From the NCBI GenBank assembly GCA_019915135.1, contig JAHLMK010000009.1, positions 62,001 to 126,000 on the forward strand: a DNA stretch of 64,000 nt. Reading direction: 5' to 3'. Made by a program: the position numbers and the translations under genes. Source of the stretch: Strobilurus pachycystidiatus (taxonomy: Eukaryota > Basidiomycota > Agaricomycetes > Agaricales > Physalacriaceae). Of the stretch, positions 52,897 to 64,000 are shown piece after piece (position 1 is the first letter of the stretch; each line of letters starts with the position of its first letter). Under the pieces are notes generated by a model, which saw nothing but the letters and a program-made list of their open reading frames with translations, was not told the DNA's origin and ran no database searches.

Positions 52897-55800
52897 TCAT
52901 ATGTAAAACATCGTATTCTTCATGTCCTCGTGGATCTACATAAAAGCAACATTATTGGTTAGTCACCACCCACAACCAACGCCCACTCACCCCATTCCCC
53001 CAAAGCGCCCTCCACGTTCTCCTCGCGCGTGCCCCTCCTCCCAGCCGTAGACTTCCTATCATCCAACATCAACTTGTTCATATAGATCCTCCCCCTCTCG
53101 CACGCAAGGTCGGCATAGTACGCCGCCGGAATGAGGCTGACCGCCTTGGTCGCCCGCGCGTAGACGTAGGAGGCGGTGTGCGTCCCGACCTGGATGTCGT
53201 CCGCGCCCACGTTGTTCTCGTCGTAGATGACATTGTAGTGCGTGGGCTTGACGGTGCCTATGAGTCCGGCGTGCGCTTGCAGGTAGAAGTCGAAATCGAA
53301 TCTAGTAGCGTAGTCTTGGAGGACATATGAGGCCAGGGAGATGGTGGTACGTACATGCCTGTGATACCCTTGTCGACGATGGTCCCGGGCTTGGTGTTGC
53401 CATTCTTATCAGCGTTGGCTGTGTCCGTCGGATAGAAACTACACATCGTTCATCAGAATACGACCTCAACGGAACAGAAGGAGAGAGAGTAACATACCGA
53501 GCGTGATGTCTCTTCCCACATATAATAATTGTCACCTTCGGATTACAATCGTCCAAGCTCTGCGCCGCCAGCTTGATCTTGCTCAGCTCCTCCTTGATGA
53601 CAATATCAGACTGGCCCTACAAACCCGCTCGTAAGTCATCCCCTGGCGGTCGTCAGGAAAGAAAGACAAACCTCAGACACCCCATCCCTGAAGACAAGAA
53701 TCCTCTGCGGGTACTCGCCGTTCTTCTGCTTGTACACCTGCAGCCTCTCCCTGACCATCCCCTCCAAGTCATCCACGACCTCCTTGCTCTTCTTCCCTTC
53801 ATCCGGCTTCTGGATCCTCAAGCTCGCGGGGTAGTGCACGAACTTGTCATCAATACTTGCCACGACCGCAGCAATGGATGGCGTGCCCCAGCGCGAGTCT
53901 GGTCCAGGATGGGTAACGTCGATCCCAACAACCATGGTGGCCTCCTTGTTCAGCCACTCCATGTGCGTAGCTGTCAGCGTGTGGTTCACCCCGCCAAGCT
54001 TGGTGTTGACCTTGAGCGCGACGTTGGAGAAGTACTGATCCTGTTTCTTCCCATCGATTCGTTCGCCGAGGAGACATTTCTCAAGCTGCATGCAAACGGT
54101 GGGGATGCCCAATTTGATGTCGCAGATGCGCTACATGGGCAGTAGTCAGATAAACGGCGGAAGAAGTGAAAAAGGGGCAAGGAAGACGAACCTTGATCCC
54201 ACTATAGATGAAATTATCCCTCTGCGACAACAACACCAGGACAAAACTCGGTTTCGGTCCATCCTTCCCGGTGTTCCTCAATTTCTCCTCAATATGGGCC
54301 TGCGCCTTCACCCTCCCCGGATCCGTCTTTTCCGTCTGCAACGTATCCGTCTCCACCATCGTCGCCGGGCCTCCAGTCGTAATCCCCACCGCACGAAGCT
54401 TGTTGTAGAACGCTATCACTAGCGGCATGATCACAGTCATCTTATCGAGCTGGGACCCCGTGTTCTGGTCCCGCACCAATAGCACCCACCACCGCTCAAT
54501 ATGCGCGGGCTCCATGAACTTGCTTTTGATGATATTCCATGACCCCATGTTGGGATCAATATGCCCGTCCTTGTACGCGATAGTGGGTGGCGGCAGCATC
54601 CGCGCGGGCACGCCCGCCATCTCCGTGTCCACCGTTAGCTGGAACTGATCTTGCAGACGTCGGCCCCGGTCCTGGTCGAGGAGGCCTAACTTGTTGAACC
54701 CGTCGCCGGTGATGAAGTTGGCGTTGACAAGAGGCGGGTTGCATGCGACCTTCATCATCTGGGCTACCTCCCTGTCGGTGAGCCGGCCTCTGTAAGGGTT
54801 ACCTGGCTCGATCTCGCATATTTCGGCGGGGAGCCAGGAGGGGCGCTTAGCGCTCCCGACGTTGATGACGGGAAGTTCGGTGGGATGGAGGAGGGTGATG
54901 TCATACTCTGCGGACGGAGGTGTTAGTTTCCATAGGGGAGGAGAATACAAAGACTCACTCTTCTTGAAATATGCCTCAATGGACATGGCTTTCTCGTCGT
55001 ATTCGTCGCAGGGGAAAGTCGTGTCGCGAGCCGACCGTCCTCCGATGCCTATCAGCTTCCATCGGCGTTTGTACCCAAGATGAGTAGTCGTAACCGTGAT
55101 ACTCCTCGCCAGCTTCTCGGGGATGGTGGGGAGACCTCGCGCATTGCCTCTGAAGGCCAACAGAAGGTCTCCCATGTTACCTGGTTCGACGAAAGGCGCC
55201 ATCGTCACGTTACTACAACACAATGAGCTCAAGAGTAGTACAAGAAAGAGAGAAATACATACATGTTGACCATCAGTTGCTTGTACGAAGGGCGGACGGA
55301 CATGAAATACCCACGCCACGCTTCGATCGCCATGCCAAGATGCATGCGTCCATTCGCCGGTGGTTGGAAGAAGTACTTGTTCTGCCCAACCCGAACGCCC
55401 AGACGCTGAGGTATGTCTTGGAGAATTATGTTGAGAGCGGACACAAGAGGAAGAGGATCGTAATCCTTCGAGTTGACATCCGCATCGAGATAGCTGGAAC
55501 GGAACATTAGGATGAATAAATGCTAAGACCAAGAGACATACCTCTTCATCTCTTTGACGTCGAGCTCACGAACGATAGTAATGGATATTTGATACACGTC
55601 ACCATTTAGCGGTGGCCCGTTCTCCCCCCTCTCGAAGAAAGGAACGGTGAGCTCAACGTCGGGAATCTTCTTGGCGGCAATGAGGCGCTGGTTCCCATCA
55701 TGGGCAATATATGCCCGATGCGGCTGTAACTGGGGACTCTCCTCAATAAGCTCGAATAGGCGCGCCTTGTGCTTCCTGAGAAACTGCTGTGGCTCGATCT

Positions 55801-56059
55801 GAATACAGTAGTCGTATAGCTTGTCCAAGCCGGTCGTGAGGGGAAAGAAGTTTGACCGAAGCGTAATGGGTGTGCCCGCCGTCCCAAAACCAGGACGAGT
55901 CGGGCGTTGGGGTGCCTTGGGAACTTTCCGAAGGACGGCGACTAGTTTGTTTTGTTTCGATGGGGTAAGGTAGTCGGGAATGCCAGGCTGGATGCCCGCC
56001 TTGAAGATGACGGGGAGTCCACCTCGACCCCGCCCGCGCCCGCGTCCTCTGTCAGCCAT
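52897..56059 (-). CDS. Argonaute, nine exons (one-base frame slip near the C-terminus)
   Basis: Argonaute binds small RNAs and silences complementary targets, including transposons. Exons (minus strand): 56059-55542, 55493-55263, 55212-54959, 54907-54192, 54130-53672, 53616-53498, 53438-53355, 53301-52991 and 52935-52897. The N-terminus is Arg/Gly-rich (ADRGRGRGRGRGG). PIWI catalytic residues are Asp in GIDVTHP (about 644), Asp in VFRDGVSEGQ (about 722) and His in PTHYNVIYDENN (about 815); a Glu-finger candidate lies near 690. The end is IHEDMKNTMFYI, the typical Argonaute C-terminus. Every join keeps phase except the last: the exon sum is 2731, one base too many. Dropping one base of the C5 run at 52997-53001 gives GNG plus IHEDMK and 909 residues. 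Confidence 0.9.
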
Positions 56060-56419
56060 GGACGGATCGTTTGTTGGGGTTCACGAGAGAAAAAAAGCCG
56101 TATAGCGAGAAAAGCGAGAAAAGCGGCTCCAAAATGTCAAATAGCACTTCAATTGGCACGCACAAATCACTCGACTGGCTTCCAGACACGCCCGTTGGGA
56201 TAGAGATTGGATAGAATAAACTGTGGAAGCACTTATCGCTTGCTTCAAGCATAGAGATGGGAGCAGGAGGCAAGTGCTGTTGTGTCACATGCTTCTGCTG
56301 CGGGCCATTTTGTATGCCGCCGATGCCCGATGCCCGACATCCAGTCACACCGGTACCGCTCAGGTACCGCCTGATCCAGAACACAACGATTCAAAATAGT
56401 GCGAGTAATTTGGTAGTAC

Positions 56420-57927
56420 TCAAACAATCCGCTGTTTTTTACAAACGCCGGAATCTACGGTGAATGATGCCAGATTTGGTAGTTTCTGTAAAATGCCACT
56501 GTCTTGGATTGCATCAATATGATCTCGAACTCATCCTCCATGCACATCTTGGTGATCTGATCCATCGAGTCCCCATACCACCTATCATGGTAGTCTGTAC
56601 CTATAACCGCCACATACACGGATGGAACCAGCTCAAGCAGTTCCAGAATGTCCTCCTTCCACTGTGGGTACTCGGATTGAACCGACAGATACCTCAGTGG
56701 GCAACGCGAGCGCCTCAGGAAGGCTAAAACCGGCTCGAAGGATTCGATGTGTCGAATCTTCAGGGAATCCGGTGATGGAGCGCAGAAGTTGAGCTCCATT
56801 GGAGAGCCGGTCGACTTACGGAAAGATGGCGAAGAGAGGAAGACACCGGACCGTGATCTCTGACACTAAAATCGTTGTCACCACAGATCACCGCAGAGGA
56901 GCCGATACTGAGGGATTTGAGATTAAGACAGCAAGATAGGAATTTTGAAGTCTCTTCGACTGTAGTTTCCGGAGAGTCGGGTACGAGCATGACGCTGCGC
57001 AACTGATGATACGGAAGAGGAATGTCGTAATCGTCGCAACGGTGAAGTGTGACAGACTGAAGTCGTGGCGCATGCTGAAACGCAGCGAGGGAGTGGGTCA
57101 AATTCAGGTCGTCAAAGGAGCGGAGATTAAGACTGAGGGATGAGAGTCTAGGGAGACCCTCTTCCCCAGTTACACTGTCTAGTGAGAAGCCGTCATCAGA
57201 CTGCTCAACGTCTGAAGCATCCTGCTTGAGTTCGAGTTTGACGTCCTTCCATCGGGACGAGGTGAGACCCATGGACTGTATCCAGCGGAGCATTGAGTCA
57301 AGCTCCGCCTTGCGTCCCTGAAGGTTGATGGAAATGGGATAGTCTTTAGCGCGCTCCAGCCTCGTTGTGAGGAGCTGCCCCCCCATTGCCATGGGAATAG
57401 GAATAAAGATCGAGGCGAATGAACGTCCAAAGTGGGCCCGGCATAGATATTACAATGTTCCTGCATGCATGACAGACATAGCTGGGAAGCCAAGGACCTT
57501 CCGAGATATTGTGCGCAGAAGTCTCTGAACCCTTGGCATGCGCACAGTCGCATTCGAATATCTCCGCGAGAATCTCGACGGGGAATTGGTGCATGGTGAA
57601 GAGAAGGCCATGCGATCTGGAAACTACGTCCAACACCCTCTTCTTCGCCGCCAATAGATGCTCCTTCCCCGGGGGCCTGAGATCGTCCATCTTTTCCTAG
57701 ATGTCCTTCTCGACGATGCCTAGGTCTCTCATGGCCTGGGGAATAATCTGCTCGCGAATCAAGGACCTCTGCGTCTCCGTAGGAAGCTCGTTGTCATCAG
57801 AGGTAGCGAGACGATCGAACCAGGGCGGTACAACGCCCAGAGAGTCAAAGACGGAACAATATGGCTGCCCGGATGATGTAGAGGAGAGCTGCGCAGATAA
57901 CAGTGTCTTGAGTGCTGTTGATGTCAA
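56420..57927 (-). pseudogene. F-box/LRR pseudogene (second subfamily), several lesions
   Basis: Related to the copy at 38919-40402. The N-terminal FDSLGVVPPWFDRL and LGIVEKDI segments are followed by an in-frame TAG (57697-57699) in place of Gln, then the F-box FPVEILAEIFECDC and a conserved YVCHACRN segment. A frameshift at a C7 run (about 57377-57383) moves to QLLTTRLERAKDYPIS; another near 56825 separates HLSVS from MELNF, and a third lies near 56515. The 3' end is homologous to that of 38919-40402 and stops at 56420-56422. It lies immediately upstream of Argonaute, on the same strand. Confidence 0.85.
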
Positions 57928-60900
57928 TGAAGCGAGGAAAACTTACTCTGGTGGAGCGGCGTGGAATTATGGATTCGAGTCGACGTACTCCCGACACTGG
58001 CGAGGAAACAGAGGCACGGGTTTTGGAAGGAGAAAGCTGTTGAATGAATGCTCTGGCTTGAGTACGTGTAGCGGGGATACGAAACATACTGCTCACGAGG
58101 CGGTCGGCGTGAGAGTTGAAGTATGTGCTTTTATTGCACTTATCGGCAGGCGTGCCCCGAGAACTCCGGGCGTTGTGTTCAAACGCAACAGACATCAAGG
58201 ATTGATCTATAGCTGTGCATTCAGAGGATTCGATGCTTAACCTCAGGCTTGACCTTCGAAATCCAGGATAACCGACCACATGGCACAGATGTGGTGATTT
58301 TAGCAAAACGTCAATGTCCATCACCGAATCAGGGAGAGGTGTCGACGTGGTCATCTCGGGCGCTGTAGTTGAGTCAGTTTAAGTCAGAGATGGACTGGTA
58401 GTCGCAAAGATATCACTTATTGTCCTGCCGATGGCGTGCACACTGCAAGACGAAGAAGTCCATATACAAATTTTGTTGCGTTGATCGGGCCTCTCGGTTT
58501 GATTCCCGAGTATGCCGCACTATGCCGTTCGGCCCTTGCCATGATTTTTGCCCTAGCGAACTACAAGTCACACCAGGCCAGGTGTGTCAAAGTGGATAAA
58601 CACAATTTGGATTCACGAATACATAAATCGGATTGAGTGCAGGATTCAGCTTTGATAAGAACGGCGAATTCTGCTGTGAGTGGATTCGGCAGCGACGGCC
58701 ATGATGGTGACCATGCCGTCCTTTGATCGCCGGGACCACGAGACCTCCGTGAGTCGTGGATTTGTGGGTTGAAGCTAGAGAAATGTCATATCTTCAAAGC
58801 GTGTGGATTGCTTGAAGCTTGGTAACCCCTCAAGAACCACATCAAAATATGACACAGGGCGAAATCCTTTTGATTTCCGACAGACGGCCGCGTTGCCGAC
58901 CGTATGCATGCCGTGCTTCGGCTTTGCGATCAGAGCTCACTCAATCCAATCCGAATCCTTCGTGAGGCTCCTTGCATTTAATTTTCTGTATTCTGACGCA
59001 CCTTGACAGTCATTGTTGTATGTGGTCTCGTGATATATCTCTGTTAAAGCCTCTGTACTGCGGAATCAGGCGCGCAGATGGGCTACCGAGCCTCGTGGGA
59101 AGTTGGCAATGGTGGTATTGTGGCGTTGGATGACTGAGAGGTCACCAGCCGTTATGGCGTCTTTCACTTGAGAGTGCAATAGGTCGCGGAAGCATTGTAT
59201 TGCCTCAGTCTAAGCTTTTCTCATTGGTTCGCGCACCGAGATGGTGAGAATAGGACCTAGCTCATATCTCTTCGAGGAATTGCGCAATATTAATGCCATT
59301 TTGAATGCGGAGACCTTCGTGAAAGAAGATCCAACCAGTATTGTTAGTGTGATCAAGCTTCGAATGTCATGAGAGTCAGGACACACGAAAGCGTCATGGG
59401 AATCAGGTCACACCAAACTCTGTTTAGTTCGAGCTCTCTGGCTCCGATCATGACAACCGGCGCACTTCCCGTTTTCTCCGTTGCAATTGAATCGTCGCAA
59501 AGACACGTGCGTAAGCGCTATGCCACTTATATGCGAGCCTCGTGTTGATCCAATGGGTAGGACAACACTGGCGATGAAGAGCGACGAAGTACCGTGCTAG
59601 GGCACTGGAGAGCAACATCACCAGCCGCTGCATCATCATCCCGAGTCTATTACCGCCTTGTCAAAGCTCACATGGAATGGAAACGGCATACTGTACATCT
59701 GAGTTCTCGTGCAGGTGCTCCGAAAGACTCTCACTCACCGTCATCATCGTGATGAATCATGAAGCGTTTCAGCATCATTGCTTGAGACTGAGTCTCGGTC
59801 AGTCGGAACGGCGACCTCTCACAGAGGTTTCTGAAGAATTAAGAATCACCACTATTGAGGGCGATGAATGACAAACGCTGAATGTGTACTCGTTCCTGGT
59901 CATGAAGGGCTCGCACGAATCGAAGACACCGCGAGGCACAGTCACAGTGCACTGGATAGGTAGGAATCATCCGAGCGGCCGCCGACTGGTATATCGTAAG
60001 TCTGAGCCCTGTAGAAAGATGTGAGGTCGATTGTGATAGACATTGTTGAAACCCTTGAACCAGGGTCACAATAATTTGATTAAGCCATCAACGTATGTCG
60101 TCGAAGAAAGACAACGGCGGACAACTCGCAACGACATGCCACTTGCACTCGCAGAAGATTCGCGTTCCGTGTCCAAAGCACATAAGAACGGTCACTCGTT
60201 TCCAGAGAAGCCCGTTTGATATGTGACGGGTGTTGCTGGACTACACGAGTCTTACGGCTGCAGACGGCGGAAAAGAGTGGAGAATAGCAGCGGAGGAGAT
60301 AGGATCGGAAACAAGCGTGACGCGTCAGAGCATTTCGAGTGTCAGAGAAAGAAGGACGGATGAAAGAACAAGCGACAGTGATGAGAACCTTTCATTTCGC
60401 AAGGAATATGAGATGGAAAGGATCTCGCAGTTTCCGCTAGGTCTAGGTGAGTCCAAGCAACGAATTGCGTCAAGTAGCAAATTTAGCGGACCCATACCCT
60501 TCCTGGGACGAAGGTTTGCCATAAAGACTCTGATTCGCCGACATAAATAACTCACACCATCCCTCAAGGTTGGACAGAAGCAGAGGACATGAACGGACAG
60601 AACTTGTGAGATAGGAGCCCTTGCAACACGCACCGAAATGAATCCGTGTTCTTTTCAGCGATAGACTGTTCCTTGGGATGACGCTGGACACTTTGTGGAA
60701 TGAAGCAGTAGCTGGGCTGGCCGACGTGATCGGCTGCAAGGTTTGTGCCCAGGCGGCGGACGTTAGAGCTTAGCACCTGACGTTGAGACGAGAGGACGGC
60801 AATGACTAGGTTGGCGTCCAAAACCGCTTATTGAGCGTCTCTTCAAGTCAGCGTTCAACCTTGTATGCTATTGAACCGCTTCCATGAGCAGATAAGATCA

Positions 60901-61357
60901 TACCTAGAAATATTTTCCTGCAGGACACGATGTGACGGAAGCATGGCAGTGGGAAGACTACGAGAAGAGCAGGGATAATGAGTATCCAGAGTATCCACGC
61001 CCCATGAAGCGAAGGGGGTCGTGGTGCCGTATTGAAATTAGTCGCATTCTGCGACGCCACACTCGGAGAGTCAATCGAAATATGCCGAGATGTGAACGTG
61101 AAAGGCATCCGATAGTAAGCATTTCACCGCAACTTTTACCTCGTATTCCAGCCCAGTGCCAAGGACAAAGAAAATGAGACGGGAACCGGGTAGAAGGGGC
61201 GCACCGGTCAATCCCTGTTTTTCTCGGAGGTTGTAGCACAACACCGGATCTTTTGACTTCCGAAAGCTTTCGCTTCTTACTTCTTCACCTTCATGTCCGC
61301 GTTGTGCTGCTAGCGCATACTACAGTTCTCGTTGCTTATCTTGTCTCTTTTCTTATC
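57928..61357. other. Gene-poor interval, no gene recognised
   Basis: Over 3.4 kb I see only short frames without motifs. A minus-strand stretch at 58354-57930 (starting MTTSTPLPDSVMDIDV) is coding-like but unassigned, and may be an upstream exon or relative of the F-box pseudogene. Confidence 0.45.
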
Positions 61358-61745
61358 ATGGGTGCCTATTATGACGAGATTGAGATCGAGGACATGGTCT
61401 GGGACGCGGAGAAGCGGTTGTACCACTATCCTTGCCCCTGCGGCGACCGCTTTGAAATATCTCGCCAACAGCTGGCAAACTACGAAGACATAGCAACATG
61501 TCCCAGCTGTAGCCTAATAATTCGTGTCATCTATGATCCGGTGCGTTTTCAGAGCCTGTTATTTCAAAATCTGATTGTGATTATAGCTTGATTATGAAGA
61601 TTACGAGGAGGAAGAGGAGGATGGGGACGACGGAGATGAGGAAGTCTCCGAGGGTAGCAGCGAGGACGAGTTCGAAGACGCCATGGAGAAACTGTCTGTC
61701 ACCGATGACGCTACTGCTGCCACAGCGAAGGGAAAATCGACCTAA
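61358..61745 (+). CDS. DPH3: Diphthamide biosynthesis protein 3 (CSL zinc finger), 113 residues
   Basis: DPH3 (Kti11) passes electrons to the Fe-S enzyme Dph1-Dph2 for diphthamide synthesis on elongation factor 2, and also works with Elongator in wobble-uridine modification. Exons: 61358-61540 and 61587-61745, exactly 114 codons. The N-terminal half has [13 protein letters not shown] and the four-cysteine rubredoxin-like site in CPCGDRF and [14 protein letters not shown]. The second exon encodes a strongly acidic tail ([18 protein letters not shown]) ending GKST. ATG 61358 gives MGAYYDEIE, close to the usual family start. Length is somewhat above the roughly 80-90 residues of yeast because of the acidic tail. 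Confidence 0.93.
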
Positions 61746-61989
61746 TAACTATACGCCCGCTGCATTCACTGTATCTTACTGTGAACATGGTAGGCCGTTT
61801 CCTCCCAGTGATTCTCCGTTAGCTCACTAATTTTCCCGCGCCAGTATCACCAGCAATGTAACTTTCGGCATATCTGACCTGAGAAAACAGAAGAGTCTCG
61901 TTCGTTCCATACACGTTGCCGCCAGAAACGCGCGCCGTGTACATACCCGAGTTAGTGGCTAGCTTGCCTGCCGATTTGTTCAAGGACTT

Positions 61990-63003
61990 CATTTGCGAGT
62001 GACGCCATGTGCATGGCGGTGCGCGGAAACCCGCTCGTATTGCGCATGCCAAGGTGGACTTCCCCGAAGGCAGCTCGGCGTCTCCCAGCGGTGATCACAA
62101 CGTTACCTTCGTCAAGTCTTTTGGATAGCTTTCATTCATCGTGCTTAGTGCGTTCGAAGAGGCGATGGCCCTCTTCGGCGTCTATACTATCGGAGCCTTT
62201 TATCGAGGGCTCTGCACTCCTCGGTGACGCATCATATGTGGTCGATCGGTCCTTGCCTTTACCACGTACGTATCTCGCACTCCTTTCATGGGGAATTACC
62301 AGCCTGAATTACACTTCACAGAAGAAGATGGCCGTCGCTACCAAATGCCATGAACCAATCCCAACGATTTCTTCCGATCCGCTCCAGCCTGGTCCTTGTT
62401 CTTCGCACGTTCCATGAAGGAACGAGCAGCTTTTCCAGGTTGTTTCATTGCTGAATTGCATGGGAGTGGTCTGTTTCATTTGCGGACGGACACTTCTGAG
62501 AATGAAGCCGTGTCAGGTCATGGTATAAATGGTCCTGCTGAGATGGACAAGTCTTACAGGCTCAACACACGAACGCCTGAATATCTACTACGATATCAAC
62601 TACGCAATTATGCCTCCAGCAACTCGTATGCCACTTCACCCGCTGCTCTCCGCCTTTCTGACTTATTCTTTGTAGAGGGTACCATCGCGTTGAACAACTG
62701 TACTTTCAGCTCTCCGCACCCGCTTTTACCCTACTAACCTCGCTTCCCATAGACCTACAATCGAAAGGCAAACTCACGAGCCTTTCTTGGATCGAGACGC
62801 CGAGCGGTCCTCAGGATACGCCAACCTGGACCGCCGTTTGCAAGAGTTCGTGGCGTCTTGCCTTGTTTTCCGGTACGACGGAGCTGACTTTTCCCACAGT
62901 TGACGGTGTCGAGCGTGGGCGCGGAACGGGGCCACAGAAGTATGTCGCCAAGGATCGCGCGGCAGACGTGGTCCTCGCCTATCTGAAGAATCTTGAGAAG
63001 TGA
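61990..63003 (+). other. Candidate multi-exon gene, structure unresolved
   Basis: Coding-like pieces follow each other in different frames. A KVDFPEGSSASPSGDHNV segment is at about 62050-62105, then AFEEAMALFGVYTIGAFYRG near 62153-62212, and LHFTEEDGRRYQMP near 62312-62353. A final open stretch from about 62750 ends GTGPQKYVAKDRAADVVLAY and stops at 63001-63003. The last piece has the look of the alpha-helical end of a double-stranded RNA-binding or similar domain, but this is weak. I could not make a consistent splice model, so it may be a heavily interrupted gene or a pseudogene. Confidence 0.35.
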
Positions 63004-64000
63004 GGATCGGATCGGATTAAAGTGGGCCGGTTCCCGCTCAGGTCTCTTTGTTGTGACTTGATGTGATTCTACTGCAATTACTTACGGTTATGTGTTTACG
63101 AACATTCAATCATAATGTAATCTATCATTGGCGCCAAGAGATGTTGCACAGTCGCAAAAAGCCGCGAGACGTCTGTCGATTTTGTTGAAACGTTGAGGCA
63201 ACAGACAATTAGTCTGGACGTCCGCAATAAAGTATAGCATGTGCGCATTGCCAGCGTGTGATGGCTAACGAGAACCTTTCTCCTGGGGCATTGTAAGGAT
63301 GTCGGCCAGTCGCAATAGACATGTCTAACATACTCTGTCGTCTGAAGTGATGTTTCCTTGATATGCCGCGATTCAAGAAGATGTGGCGCAGTAAAAGCCG
63401 ATGAAACGATAAGACCCTTTTTGCTATAGCCTCATACAGTCACAGTCGCGAGTCGTCGATGCCCTTGAAACTTGCTCAATTGGAAAGAGCCGCGATGCGT
63501 GGTATCGTTGGTCAAGTGTTTTGGTATCTCAAGCTCTTCGCAGTAGATAACCACGAGGCTCACACCTGAGGGTCGCAAGGGTGGCTCTGTACGGGTGTGT
63601 ATTGCTGCTTCTCCATTGACTTGAAGTTCCGATTATCATTTATGGTCTCGCTCTCTTGCGCACGTGATGGCCCTTCAAACCGAACTCCGACGAATCGTAA
63701 ACTTGCTGCAAACGCTGATGACACAACTGGCTCGCTTGAACGTACGCTCTCATGGAGCCATTATCCGGCCACTAGCATTGTTGTCACGTCAACACTCTCA
63801 GTCCAGGTGAGTAAATACACGACGAACAAGTGGGCCAAAGCTGAGGCCGTTTAAGACTGTCCGGAAGCAATGAAATCACACTCTATGACATCCCTTCAAA
63901 GCAGCCTGAAATCGCCTGGTCACCGAATGTGTGGAAAGTGCGGTAAGAGCAGCCCTGCTGCGAATTCTACGGATTGATGAACTAAGACGAAATACAATTC
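63004..64000. other. Spacer to window end, no gene recognised
   Basis: Short frames only. A plus-strand stretch at 63597-63854 has no family motif. Confidence 0.45.

Noticed and set aside
58494..58512. Possible tRNA B box in GGTTTGATTCCC
   Set aside because: No complete cloverleaf can be drawn around it.

Overview
The window is nuclear DNA of a filamentous basidiomycete, most likely an Agaricomycete. The evidence is: short (about 45-60 base) GT-AG introns in nearly every gene; several F-box/leucine-rich paralogues, most of them broken; a fused cytochrome b5/sphingolipid delta-8 desaturase; an Argonaute; and dispersed class I and class II transposons. No database was available. Family names rest on motifs I can read, and exon joins were made by hand from splice signals, reading phase and comparison between paralogues inside the window.

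Layout. 1-5.0 kb: a nearly complete Ty1/copia retrotransposon (minus strand) inserted 5 bases into an intron of an acidic-protein gene (5.0-6.5 kb). 7.4-7.9 kb: a hAT-type MITE with a perfect 8-base target duplication. 7.9-9.5 kb: a six-exon gene of an uncharacterised family called here the HDDD family. 9.5-11.6 kb: a non-autonomous element with about 330-base terminal inverted repeats. 12.1-13.5 kb: a dead HDDD copy. 13.35-19.07 kb: an inverted duplication whose spacer carries the delta-8 sphingolipid desaturase; its right arm is split by a 710-base MITE. 19.1-24.0 kb: a CpG-poor stretch with an F-box pseudogene. 25.0-26.5 kb: CAAX protease Ste24. 27.1-30.8 kb: a large acidic HDDD-related gene, divergent from an intact HDDD gene at 31.7-33.2 kb. 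33.5-34.0 kb: a three-unit tandem repeat. 34.7-36.7 kb: an MFS transporter. 37.1-40.4 kb: one intact F-box gene and one F-box pseudogene. 43.0-44.8 kb: a Med25-like VWA gene. 46.3-47.0 kb: SUMO. 47.2-48.7 kb: another F-box-like gene. 49.1 kb: an F-box deletion derivative. 50.3-51.6 kb: a divergent pair of microprotein genes whose first exon is only the ATG. 52.9-56.1 kb: Argonaute. 56.4-57.9 kb: an F-box pseudogene. 61.4-61.7 kb: DPH3. 62-63 kb: an unresolved candidate gene.

Most recognised genes are housekeeping (Ste24, SUMO, DPH3, Med25, the desaturase) and do not form a pathway cluster. The accessory part is a duplication-prone landscape of transposons, F-box relatives and HDDD-family copies. 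The most novel items are the microprotein pair and the HDDD family, whose C-terminal exon positions are shared between two separate loci.
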